NCBI RefSeq assembly: GCF_000737695.1
Contig: NZ_JPRM01000015.1
Coordinates: 1 to 64,000 of the forward strand
Reading direction: 5' to 3'
Source of the DNA: Flavobacterium hydatis
GTDB lineage: Bacteria > Bacteroidota > Bacteroidia > Flavobacteriales > Flavobacteriaceae
Length of the DNA: 64,000 nucleotides
The position numbers were made by a program, and so were the translations under genes. The first letter of the stretch is position 1. The number at the start of each line of letters is the position of its first letter. This document shows, piece after piece, positions 15,264 through 23,506 of the stretch. The notes beneath the pieces are model-generated. The model saw only the letters and a program-made list of their open reading frames with translations, did no database searches and was not told the DNA's origin.

Positions 15264-16790
15264 ATGAGCACAACAAAAACTATTCAATCGGCATTAATTT
15301 CAGTCTTTTCCAAAGATGGACTTGAACCTATTGTAAGAAAACTACATGAACAAAAAGTAACACTTTACTCGACTGGAGGAACAGAAGATTTTATTAAAAA
15401 TCTAGGAATTCCTGTAGTTCCTGTTGAAGACATAACCTCTTTCCCAGAAATTCTTGGTGGACGAGTAAAAACTTTACACCCGAAAATCTTTGGTGGAATC
15501 TTAAACCGTCAAGATAACGAAAGTGATGTAAACCAAATGAAGGAATTTGACATTCCTCAGATTGATTTAGTAATTGTTGATTTATACCCATTCGAAAAAA
15601 CAGTTGCTTCTGGAGCTAGTGAAACAGATATTATCGAAAAAATTGATATTGGTGGAATTTCATTAATCCGTGCTGCTGCAAAAAACTTCAAAGACACTGT
15701 TATTGTGGCTTCGGTAAATGAGTATAGCTTATTGTTAGATTTAATTACAGAACAAAACGGAGCAACAACTCTTGAGAACAGAAGATTACTTGCTACTAAA
15801 GCATTTCATGTTTCTTCTCATTACGATACTGCAATTTTCAATTATTTTAATACTGACGACACTATTTACAAAGAAAGTATTGCTGACGGGCAAGTATTAC
15901 GATATGGAGAAAATCCACATCAAAAAGGATTTTTCTTTGGAAATTTTGACGCAATGTTCAAAAAATTACACGGAAAAGAACTATCTTACAACAACTTACT
16001 TGATGTAGATGCTGCTGTGAACTTAATTGCAGAATTTAAAACTGATGGACCTACGTTTGCAATTTTAAAACACAATAATGCTTGTGGTTTAGCTACAAGA
16101 AAAACTATCAATGAAGCTTATTTAGCAGCTTTGGCTTGCGATCCTACATCTGCTTTTGGGGGAGTTTTAATTTCGAATACAAATATTGATTTAGCTACTG
16201 CTCAAGAGATAAATAAATTATTTTGTGAAGTTGTAATCGCTCCAAGTTATGATAGTGAAGCAATTACAGTTCTAGAGGAGAAGAAAAACAGAATTATATT
16301 GGTTCAAAATGAGGTGGAATTACCTACAAGACAAGTAAGAACTTGTTTAAACGGGCTTTTAATTCAAGATAAAAATAATATCACCGACAATAAAGCGCAT
16401 TTAAAAACCGTTACAATTACAGCGCCTACAGAACAAGAAGTGGAAGATTTACTATTCGCTTCAAAAATTTGTAAGAACACAAAATCGAATACAATCGTAT
16501 TTGCAAAAAACGGAACTTTAATTTCATCTGGAACGGGACAAACCTCTCGAGTAGACGCTTTGGTTCAAGCAATTGACAAAGCAAAAGCATTTGGATTTGA
16601 TTTAAATGGAGCTTCGATGGCAAGTGATGCATTTTTCCCTTTTCCGGATTGTGTAGAATTAGCCAAAAAAGCAGGAATTACTGCTGTAATTCAGCCAGGT
16701 GGATCAATAAAAGACGAATTAAGCATAAATTATTGCAATGAAAATAAAGTTGCAATGGTATTTACAGGAACGCGTCATTTTAAACATTAA
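15264..16790 (+). CDS. purH: Bifunctional AICAR transformylase / IMP cyclohydrolase
   Basis: A 508-residue enzyme for the last two steps of de novo IMP synthesis. The N-terminal cyclohydrolase domain (about 1-190) shows LISVFSKDGLEPIV, STGGTEDFI and GGRVKTLHPKIFGGIL. The C-terminal transformylase domain shows LRYGENPHQKGFFF and LKHNNACGLA, and ends AMVFTGTRHFKH as usual for the family. The ATG at 15264 was chosen because an earlier in-frame ATG (15192) would place the predicted promoter inside the gene and add unconserved residues. Confidence 0.97.
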   Translation: MSTTKTIQSALISVFSKDGLEPIVRKLHEQKVTLYSTGGTEDFIKNLGIPVVPVEDITSFPEILGGRVKTLHPKIFGGILNRQDNESDVNQMKEFDIPQIDLVIVDLYPFEKTVASGASETDIIEKIDIGGISLIRAAAKNFKDTVIVASVNEYSLLLDLITEQNGATTLENRRLLATKAFHVSSHYDTAIFNYFNTDDTIYKESIADGQVLRYGENPHQKGFFFGNFDAMFKKLHGKELSYNNLLDVDAAVNLIAEFKTDGPTFAILKHNNACGLATRKTINEAYLAALACDPTSAFGGVLISNTNIDLATAQEINKLFCEVVIAPSYDSEAITVLEEKKNRIILVQNEVELPTRQVRTCLNGLLIQDKNNITDNKAHLKTVTITAPTEQEVEDLLFASKICKNTKSNTIVFAKNGTLISSGTGQTSRVDALVQAIDKAKAFGFDLNGASMASDAFFPFPDCVELAKKAGITAVIQPGGSIKDELSINYCNENKVAMVFTGTRHFKH

Positions 16791-16796
16791 TTTGTT

Positions 16797-16804
16797 TAAC
16801 TTTG
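16797..16804 (+). promoter_or_regulatory. Predicted -7 promoter element of mreB
   Basis: TAACTTTG fits TAnnTTTG, just after the purH stop and 41 bases before the mreB ATG. No TTG at -33 is evident. It would let the rod-shape cluster be transcribed independently of purH. Confidence 0.45.
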
Positions 16805-16844
16805 TGCGTTACTAATTTATAACTTTTAAACCCCTAAAAAACTT

Positions 16845-17873
16845 ATGGGATTTTTTGATTTCATGACCGAGGATATTGCGATAGACCTTGGTACCGCAAA
16901 CACTTTAATCATACATAATGATAAAGTAGTTATTGACAGTCCTTCAATCGTGGCACGTGATAGAATATCAGGCAAAATCATTGCTGTTGGTAAGGAAGCC
17001 AATATGATGCAAGGTAAGACCCATGAAAACATTAAGACCATAAGGCCACTTAAAGACGGTGTTATTGCTGATTTTGATGCTTCAGAAAAAATGATCAATA
17101 TGTTCATTAAAAGTATTCCTGCATTAAAAAAGAGAATGTTTACTCCTGCATTACGTATGGTAGTATGTATTCCTTCTGGAATTACTGAAGTGGAGATGCG
17201 TGCAGTAAAAGAATCGTGCGAAAGAGTAAATGGTAAAGAAGTTTATTTGATTCACGAACCAATGGCTGCGGCAATTGGTATTGGTATCGATATTATGCAA
17301 CCTAAAGGAAACATGATTGTTGATATCGGTGGTGGAACAACTGAAATTGCAGTAATTGCATTAGGTGGAATTGTATGTGACAAATCGGTAAAAATTGCCG
17401 GTGACGTATTTACAAATGACATTGTTTATTACATGCGTACTCAACACAACTTATTTGTTGGAGAAAGTACTGCTGAAAAAATAAAAATACAAATTGGAGC
17501 CGCTATCGAAGATTTAGATGGACCTCCAGAAGATATGTCTGTTCAAGGTAGAGATTTACTTACTGGTAAACCAAAACAAGTAGATGTTTCTTACCGCGAA
17601 ATTGCTAAAGCATTAGACAAATCGATTCAACGAATTGAAGATGCTGTAATGGAAACTTTATCTCAAACACCACCAGAATTAGCAGCCGATATTTACAATA
17701 CAGGTATTTATCTTGCAGGTGGAGGATCTATGTTAAGAGGTCTTGATAAAAGAATTTCACAAAAAACAGATTTACCTGTTTACATTGCTGAAGATCCATT
17801 AAGAGCTGTAGTTCGTGGAACTGGAATGGCACTTAAAAACATTGCAAAATTTAAAAGTATCTTAATCAAATAA
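16845..17873 (+). CDS. mreB: Rod shape-determining protein MreB
   Basis: A 342-residue bacterial actin that organises lateral wall synthesis. Nucleotide-binding motifs of the actin superfamily are present: IDLGTANTLI (phosphate 1), MIVDIGGGTTEIAVI (phosphate 2), and YLAGGGSMLRGLDKRI (adenosine). It is first gene of mreB-mreC-mreD-mrdA-rodA, the elongasome cluster, which fits a rod-shaped cell. The 106-base gap to mreC carries a long hairpin. Confidence 0.97.
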   Translation: MGFFDFMTEDIAIDLGTANTLIIHNDKVVIDSPSIVARDRISGKIIAVGKEANMMQGKTHENIKTIRPLKDGVIADFDASEKMINMFIKSIPALKKRMFTPALRMVVCIPSGITEVEMRAVKESCERVNGKEVYLIHEPMAAAIGIGIDIMQPKGNMIVDIGGGTTEIAVIALGGIVCDKSVKIAGDVFTNDIVYYMRTQHNLFVGESTAEKIKIQIGAAIEDLDGPPEDMSVQGRDLLTGKPKQVDVSYREIAKALDKSIQRIEDAVMETLSQTPPELAADIYNTGIYLAGGGSMLRGLDKRISQKTDLPVYIAEDPLRAVVRGTGMALKNIAKFKSILIK

Positions 17874-17891
17874 GATTAACAATTATTATAT

Positions 17892-17935
17892 ATTTCCTCA
17901 GAGCTAAATTTATAAAACTTAGCTCTGAAGGAAAT
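17892..17935 (+). other. Long hairpin between mreB and mreC
   Basis: ATTTCCTCAGAGCTAA (17892-17907) pairs with TTAGCTCTGAAGGAAAT (17919-17935) with one bulged base and an 11-base loop. No T-run follows, so it may be an mRNA-processing or stability element that protects a separate mreB transcript, more than a full terminator. Confidence 0.6.
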
Positions 17936-17979
17936 TTGAAACTTAAAGCATATCCTGAAACAAAATAACCAAGCAAGAA

Positions 17980-18804
17980 ATGCAGCAAATATTTAATTTT
18001 CTTATAAGAAACAGTAATCGGTTACTGTTTTTGCTGCTTTTAGGTATTTCATTAGGTCTCTCCATTCAATCTCATTCATTTCATAAAAGCAGAGTCATTA
18101 GTTCTGCTAATTTCTTGAGTGGTGGTGTTTACGAAAAAATAAACAGCGTAAATGAGTATTTGAATTTAAGAAAAGAAAACGACGAACTGGTTCTTGAAAA
18201 CGCAAGACTAAAAAGTCTTTTATTTAATGCAGAAGACACTACCAAATTACCTCTTCCAGACAGCATTAAAGGCGTTAAACCTGCCGATATTATCGTTTCA
18301 AAAGTGATACATAACTCATATAATGTACACGAAAACTACATTACTATAAACTCTGGTTCTAACGACGGGGTTAAACCTGATATGGGTGTAATTAATAGTT
18401 TAGGAATCATAGGTATTGTAGATAATACATCACCTAGATACGCTACTGTTGTAAGTATTCTTAATATCAAATCACAGATTAATGCCAAAATAAAGAAATC
18501 AAATCATTTTGGTTCCTTAATTTGGAATGGAAAAAGTACTGGTTTTGTTCAGTTAATAGATGTTCCTAGACTAGCTTCTGTGCGTAAAGGAGATACAATT
18601 GTAACTGGTGGTCAATCGGTAATTTTCCCTGAGAATATTGGGATTGGTACTGTTGAGAATATATACACTTCGAAAGAAACAAATTATTATACAATCAATG
18701 TCAAATTATTTAATGATATGACAAATTTAGGTCACGTGTATATTATCAAGAGTAGAGATAGAGAAGAGCTTCTTAAATTAGAAAAAAAAGAAAAAGATGA
18801 ATAG
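17980..18804 (+). CDS. mreC: Rod shape-determining protein MreC
   Basis: A 274-residue single-pass inner-membrane protein: a hydrophobic helix at about 13-32, a coiled-coil-prone segment near 55-80 (NDELVLENARLKSLLF), and periplasmic beta domains including INSGSNDGVKPDMGVIN and VRKGDTIVTGGQSVIFPENI. These are hallmarks of MreC, which scaffolds PBP2/RodA. It overlaps mreD by 8 bases, indicating translational coupling. Confidence 0.95.
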   Translation: MQQIFNFLIRNSNRLLFLLLLGISLGLSIQSHSFHKSRVISSANFLSGGVYEKINSVNEYLNLRKENDELVLENARLKSLLFNAEDTTKLPLPDSIKGVKPADIIVSKVIHNSYNVHENYITINSGSNDGVKPDMGVINSLGIIGIVDNTSPRYATVVSILNIKSQINAKIKKSNHFGSLIWNGKSTGFVQLIDVPRLASVRKGDTIVTGGQSVIFPENIGIGTVENIYTSKETNYYTINVKLFNDMTNLGHVYIIKSRDREELLKLEKKEKDE

Positions 18805-19303
18805 CGCTTTGTTAATCAATATTTCTCGTTTTATTCTGCTATTGGCAGTTCAGATTATTATTTTTAATAACATGAACTTCCTTGGCTATATAAGTCCGTT
18901 TCCGTACATACTTTATATCATTTTATTTCCTGTAAACGGAAACAAATCTGGTCTTATCGTATCGAGTTTTTTACTTGGCCTTATCATGGATATGTTTTGT
19001 AATTCGGGAGGAATACACGCAACAGCCTGTTTGGTTCTTGCGTATTACAGACCTTATATATTTAAATTTTCATTTGGATTAAGTTACGAATATCAAACTA
19101 TAAAACTAAACGATTCTTTAACGCCTGAACGATTCTCGTTTCTATTAGTATCGGTATTACTACATCATATAATACTGTTTACATTAGAAGCTTTCCAGTT
19201 TAACTTCATTATAGACGTTTTACTTCGTACATTGTTCAGTACAATATTTACCATTATAACCTGTATCATAATAATATATCTTATTAAGCCCAACAGAAGA
19301 TGA
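18797..19303 (+). CDS. mreD: Rod shape-determining protein MreD
   Basis: A 168-residue protein that is almost entirely hydrophobic with about five membrane helices; the LLGLIMDMFCNSGGIHATAC stretch is typical of MreD. Identification rests mainly on its position between mreC (8-base overlap) and mrdA (4-base overlap), supported by length and topology. Confidence 0.92.
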   Translation: MNSALLINISRFILLLAVQIIIFNNMNFLGYISPFPYILYIILFPVNGNKSGLIVSSFLLGLIMDMFCNSGGIHATACLVLAYYRPYIFKFSFGLSYEYQTIKLNDSLTPERFSFLLVSVLLHHIILFTLEAFQFNFIIDVLLRTLFSTIFTIITCIIIIYLIKPNRR

Positions 19304-21255
19304 GAAAAGTTCTGCTGCCCTCTTTAATAATCATTGCAGCATCTTTGCTAGTAATTCGCATATTCTATTTACAAATTATAGACGATTCTTTTAAATTAAA
19401 ATCAGAGAATAATGCTATAAAGATAAAATACGACTATCCCGAAAGAGGCTATATATATGATAGATACGGTAAATTATTAGTTGCCAATCAGGCATCTTAT
19501 GATATCATGGTTATCCCGAGAGAGATAAAAAACATCGATACATTAGAGTTTTGTCAACTCTTGAATGTTACCAAAGAAGATTTTATTAAAAAGATTGAGA
19601 AGGCTAAAGTATATAGTCCTCGATTACCATCAGTGTTTTTAGCACAATTAAACAAAAGTGAATTTGCTGCTTTTCAAGAGAAAATCAGAAAATTTGAAGG
19701 TTTCTATTTCCAAAAAAGATCATTGCGTGATTACGAAGTCGATTATGGTGCTAACATTTTTGGCTTTATCACTCAGGTAAATGAAAAATTAGTTGCCAAA
19801 AATCCTTATTACAATAGTGGAGATTTAATTGGAAAACAAGGTGTAGAAGAAAGCTATGAGAATGTTTTACGCGGAATTAAAGGTGTAAAATATATTCAAA
19901 AAGACAAATACAATAGAGAAATAGGTTCGTACAAAGACGGAAAGTATGACACAATCGCCGTACAAGGAGAGGACATTAATCTAACAATTGATGCTGAACT
20001 TCAGAAATACGGAGAAGAATTAATGATTAATAAGCGTGGTGGAATTGTAGCTTTAGAACCAAAAACTGGTGAAATCTTAGCTTTAATTACCGCCCCATCT
20101 TATGACCCAGGTATTTTAGTTGGAAGACAACGTTCTAAAAACTACACTTTATTATATCATGACTCGATTGCAAAACCATTATACGATCGTGGATTATTAG
20201 CCGAATATCCTCCAGGTTCACCATTCAAAATCCTAACAGGTTTAATTGGTTTACAGGAACAAGTAATAAACGAGAACACGACGTTTTTTTGTCATCATGG
20301 ATTCAGTTACGGAAGAGGTCGTTTTATGAAATGCCATAGCCACGCACCAAGTCAACAATTGCATAATGGTATTTACAATTCATGTAATACTTATTTTGCC
20401 CAAACTTATATGCTTACCATAAACAAATACAACAATCCTGGTTATGCAGTTGATGTATGGAGTAACCACGTAAAAAGCTTTGGCCTAGGTCAGTTTATGG
20501 GATATGATTTACCAACAGGTAAAAAAGGAAATATTCCAACCTCTAAAACATATAAGAGAATCTACCCTAACGGAGGCTGGAGAAGTACAACAATTGTATC
20601 GAACTCTATAGGCCAGGGAGAGGTTTTAATGACTCCAATTCAGTTAGCAAACATGATGGCTACTGTTGCGAATCAAGGGTATTACTACACACCTCATATC
20701 ATTAAAAAAATTGAAGGAGAAAAAATTGACCCAAAATATACAACTAAACACGAAACAACGATAGATAAAAAATATTTCCCACCAGTAATTAGCGGATTAT
20801 TTGATGTTTATAACCTAGGAACTGCTAGTAGGTTACGTGTTGAAGGAATTGATATTTGCGGAAAAACAGGTACTGCTGAGAACTTTGCTAAAATTAATGG
20901 TAAAAGAACACAGCTTAAAGATCACTCTATATTTGTGGCATTTGCACCAAAAGACAATCCGAAAATAGCCATAGCAGTAATGATCGAAAACGGAGGATTT
21001 GGAGCTACTATTGCAGGTCCTATTGCGAGTTTAATGATTGAGAAATACCTTCGTAAAAAAATTACAAGAAACGATTTAGAAATTCGTATTCTGAATACAA
21101 GTTTGAAGGATCAATACGCAAAATTGGGTGGAATGGCCGCTGCTAGTTTAATAGAAACTACACCTAGAGATTCTGTTATTAGAGCTAAGATGAATAAGCC
21201 TGTACCTAAAGAAGTCAAAATAACAAAAGTAGACACAACTCAAAAAAAACAATAA
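19300..21255 (+). CDS. mrdA: Penicillin-binding protein 2 (elongation transpeptidase)
   Basis: A 651-residue class B PBP. The N-terminal membrane anchor is at about 5-25, then the PBP dimerisation/pedestal domain (YPERGYIYDRYGKLLVAN) and the transpeptidase domain with all three active-site motifs: SPFK (serine in YPPGSPFKIL), SCN (in YNSCNTYF) and KTG (in ICGKTGTAEN). It cross-links lateral peptidoglycan together with RodA, encoded 15 bases downstream. The C-terminal tail of about 60 residues is basic and polar (ending KVDTTQKKQ). Confidence 0.97.
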   Translation: MRKVLLPSLIIIAASLLVIRIFYLQIIDDSFKLKSENNAIKIKYDYPERGYIYDRYGKLLVANQASYDIMVIPREIKNIDTLEFCQLLNVTKEDFIKKIEKAKVYSPRLPSVFLAQLNKSEFAAFQEKIRKFEGFYFQKRSLRDYEVDYGANIFGFITQVNEKLVAKNPYYNSGDLIGKQGVEESYENVLRGIKGVKYIQKDKYNREIGSYKDGKYDTIAVQGEDINLTIDAELQKYGEELMINKRGGIVALEPKTGEILALITAPSYDPGILVGRQRSKNYTLLYHDSIAKPLYDRGLLAEYPPGSPFKILTGLIGLQEQVINENTTFFCHHGFSYGRGRFMKCHSHAPSQQLHNGIYNSCNTYFAQTYMLTINKYNNPGYAVDVWSNHVKSFGLGQFMGYDLPTGKKGNIPTSKTYKRIYPNGGWRSTTIVSNSIGQGEVLMTPIQLANMMATVANQGYYYTPHIIKKIEGEKIDPKYTTKHETTIDKKYFPPVISGLFDVYNLGTASRLRVEGIDICGKTGTAENFAKINGKRTQLKDHSIFVAFAPKDNPKIAIAVMIENGGFGATIAGPIASLMIEKYLRKKITRNDLEIRILNTSLKDQYAKLGGMAAASLIETTPRDSVIRAKMNKPVPKEVKITKVDTTQKKQ

Positions 21256-21270
21256 AGAGATTCATTCCTG

Positions 21271-22506
21271 ATGAAAAATCAAAGTATAAAAAATAATATT
21301 GACTGGATAAGTGTAATCATCTATATCACATTAGTGGTAATGGGATGGTTAAACATATACTCATCTTCACTATCCGCTACAGATGGTACTTCTGATAAGC
21401 AGTTAATATTTATTTTATTTACTATCCCTTTAATTTTTGTAATCCTTTTTGTTGATGGTAAATTCTATGAAAAATATGCCAGTATCATTTTTGGAGTTGC
21501 TTTATTATCACTTGTCGGGTTGTTCTTTTTCGGAAAAACTATAGCAGGACAGCGTTGTTGGTATGCCATAGGAAGTTTTACCTTACAACCATCGGAGTTT
21601 ACCAAATCGGCAACTGCACTTGCATTAGCAAAATACTTAAGTGATACGCAAATAAACTTAAAAGACGTTAACAGACAAGTACAAGCCCTTGCAATTATTT
21701 TTTTACCTGTAATACTGATTCTTCCTCAACCCGATCCAGGAAGTGCTTTAATATACTCTATATTCTTAATTGTTTTATATCGTGAAGGTCTTCCTTCCTG
21801 GTATATCTGGACTGGCTTTATTGCGATTCTTTTATTTGTATTAACGCTAGTTTTGGAGCCAGAATATGTAATACTTATATCGGTACTAATACTTATTATA
21901 ATGCACTTTAAGAGTAGGGCGGTCGATAGAAATATAATATTAAGCGCCATATTACTTGCCCTTATATCTGGATTTGTATTATCTGTAGATTACGTTTTTG
22001 ACAATGTATTTAAACAACACCACCGAGATCGTTTTAATATCTTATTAGGAAAAACAGTCGACATGAAAGGTATTGGATACAATACCAATCAATCGGAAAT
22101 TGCGATTGGATCTGGAGGGTGGATAGGTAAAGGTTTCTTAGAAGGAACTCAAACCAAAGGAGGATTCGTACCTGAGCAACATACCGATTACATCTTTACA
22201 ACAGTAGGAGAAGAATGGGGATTTGCAGGTTCTGTTGTAGTCATTGCACTTTTTGTTGGGCTATTCTTAAGGGTTATTTATTTAGCCGAAAGGCAAAAAA
22301 CAAAATTCAGCCGCGTATATGGATACTGCGTTGCTGGTGTTTTATTTATTCACTTTTTTGTGAATATTGCCATGGTAATAGGTATTTTCCCGACCATTGG
22401 GGTTCCACTTCCTTTCTTCTCTTATGGAGGTTCAGGATTGTGGGGATTCACCATTTTGCTTTTTATATTCCTAAAAATGGATGCCAACAAAGTAAATGAA
22501 TGGTAG
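21271..22506 (+). CDS. rodA: Rod shape-determining peptidoglycan polymerase RodA
   Basis: A 411-residue SEDS-family glycosyltransferase with about ten membrane helices. Conserved SEDS features are FTLQPSEFTKSATALALA, a large periplasmic loop with GKGFLEGTQTKGGFVPEQHTD, and PFFSYGGSGLWGF near the C-terminus. It polymerises glycan strands in complex with PBP2. It is last gene of the cluster and convergent with the nuclease gene only 16 bases away; a short TAGTTTTA/TAAAACTA inverted repeat (22503-22524) there may act as a weak terminator for both. Confidence 0.96.
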   Translation: MKNQSIKNNIDWISVIIYITLVVMGWLNIYSSSLSATDGTSDKQLIFILFTIPLIFVILFVDGKFYEKYASIIFGVALLSLVGLFFFGKTIAGQRCWYAIGSFTLQPSEFTKSATALALAKYLSDTQINLKDVNRQVQALAIIFLPVILILPQPDPGSALIYSIFLIVLYREGLPSWYIWTGFIAILLFVLTLVLEPEYVILISVLILIIMHFKSRAVDRNIILSAILLALISGFVLSVDYVFDNVFKQHHRDRFNILLGKTVDMKGIGYNTNQSEIAIGSGGWIGKGFLEGTQTKGGFVPEQHTDYIFTTVGEEWGFAGSVVVIALFVGLFLRVIYLAERQKTKFSRVYGYCVAGVLFIHFFVNIAMVIGIFPTIGVPLPFFSYGGSGLWGFTILLFIFLKMDANKVNEW

Positions 22507-22522
22507 TTTTAAACCAATAAAA

Positions 22523-23350
22523 CTAAAAAGCCCAAGCTTTATAATCTGTACTTTTCTCTAAACTATCCTCAATTTTATCATCTAAATGAGGGAAAAAATC
22601 TATGCCTGTTAGTTTTTCGATACTATCTACCGAAACTACAAACTCATACAAAGGTCTTTCGCTTTTTTCATTTGGAACTAAAAATGCAATCATTTTATAT
22701 TTACCATTAGACTCATCTAATAGTACTTTATAAAAATACTTAGGCACTAGTACTTTTTCTTTTCCAATTGTGGTATTCGAATTAGCAAGAACTCCACCTG
22801 TTACTACATAAATATCATCATATTTTACAGCCCAATAGCGTACTTTTTGTTCAAGTCTATTCCAAACTCCGTCATTAAATTCGTGTATTTGTGGTGATAT
22901 GTTTGAAGTTAAAAAAGTATCTTCATATGCCTTTTTTTCAAACTCCATATCTCCAGCCGGACAAAGATGTCCTTTATCATAACCTGATTGTTTATAATTA
23001 CGCCAATCTGCAGAACCAGTAGTTACTTTTGGGTCTTGATTAAAGTAAGGTCTTTTAAAATCATTATTTTTAATATAACCCTTCTTTAATTGATAAGCGA
23101 CCCATTCTGCCTGCTCAAACTTTTCGTTATAAGAAAGCGTATAATAATCGTGTTTTACGATTTGATCTGTAGTAGATGTAGGCAAGTAATCAAACTCAGT
23201 ATTATCGTCTTTATACAAAGCCGTTTCACCCTTTAAACTGTCTTTTGCATTATAATCAGGATTATTACTACTGCTTTCAGAATCTTTTTTACAAGAAGAA
23301 AGAAATACAATAGCAAAACCAACCAACAAAACCTTTTTTACAATTACCAT
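22523..23350 (-). CDS. DNA/RNA non-specific endonuclease lipoprotein
   Basis: A 275-residue member of the NucA/endonuclease G (beta-beta-alpha-Me) family. The catalytic motif is YDKGHLCPAGDM, a DKGH variant of DRGH with His as general base, and LTSNISPQ supplies the metal-binding Asn. The ATG at 23350 gives a lipoprotein signal with lipobox LSSC (cysteine near residue 20); the longer in-frame ATG at 23401 is less likely. It is probably anchored in the outer membrane or periplasm and degrades nucleic acid for nutrients. Confidence 0.85.
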   Translation of the reverse strand: MVIVKKVLLVGFAIVFLSSCKKDSESSSNNPDYNAKDSLKGETALYKDDNTEFDYLPTSTTDQIVKHDYYTLSYNEKFEQAEWVAYQLKKGYIKNNDFKRPYFNQDPKVTTGSADWRNYKQSGYDKGHLCPAGDMEFEKKAYEDTFLTSNISPQIHEFNDGVWNRLEQKVRYWAVKYDDIYVVTGGVLANSNTTIGKEKVLVPKYFYKVLLDESNGKYKMIAFLVPNEKSERPLYEFVVSVDSIEKLTGIDFFPHLDDKIEDSLEKSTDYKAWAF

Positions 23351-23434
23351 AAAATCATTATTAAACTTTAAAATAGTGTTTGCTTCATTTTGCAAAAACA
23401 CGAATCCAAAGTTAACTAAATGAATCCAATAAAA

Positions 23435-23473
23435 AATGCTCCAAAAATCATCATGATTTTTGGAGCATTTTAT
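23435..23473 (-). terminator. Terminator after the tail-specific protease gene
   Basis: AATGCTCCAAAAATCA pairs with TGATTTTTGGAGCATT, with a minimal loop and A/T runs outside. It lies 34 bases past the stop of the minus-strand protease gene and upstream of the nuclease gene. Confidence 0.85.
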
Positions 23474-23506
23474 TAACTAACTAAAAGCTTTATGTTTTAC
23501 TAATCT

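Noticed and set aside
15772..16008. Open frame inside purH
   Set aside because: Same-strand shadow of a well-supported gene, with no family resemblance.
22215..22499. 94-residue frame inside rodA
   Set aside because: Overlaps the conserved SEDS core in another frame; Cys/Trp-rich shadow.
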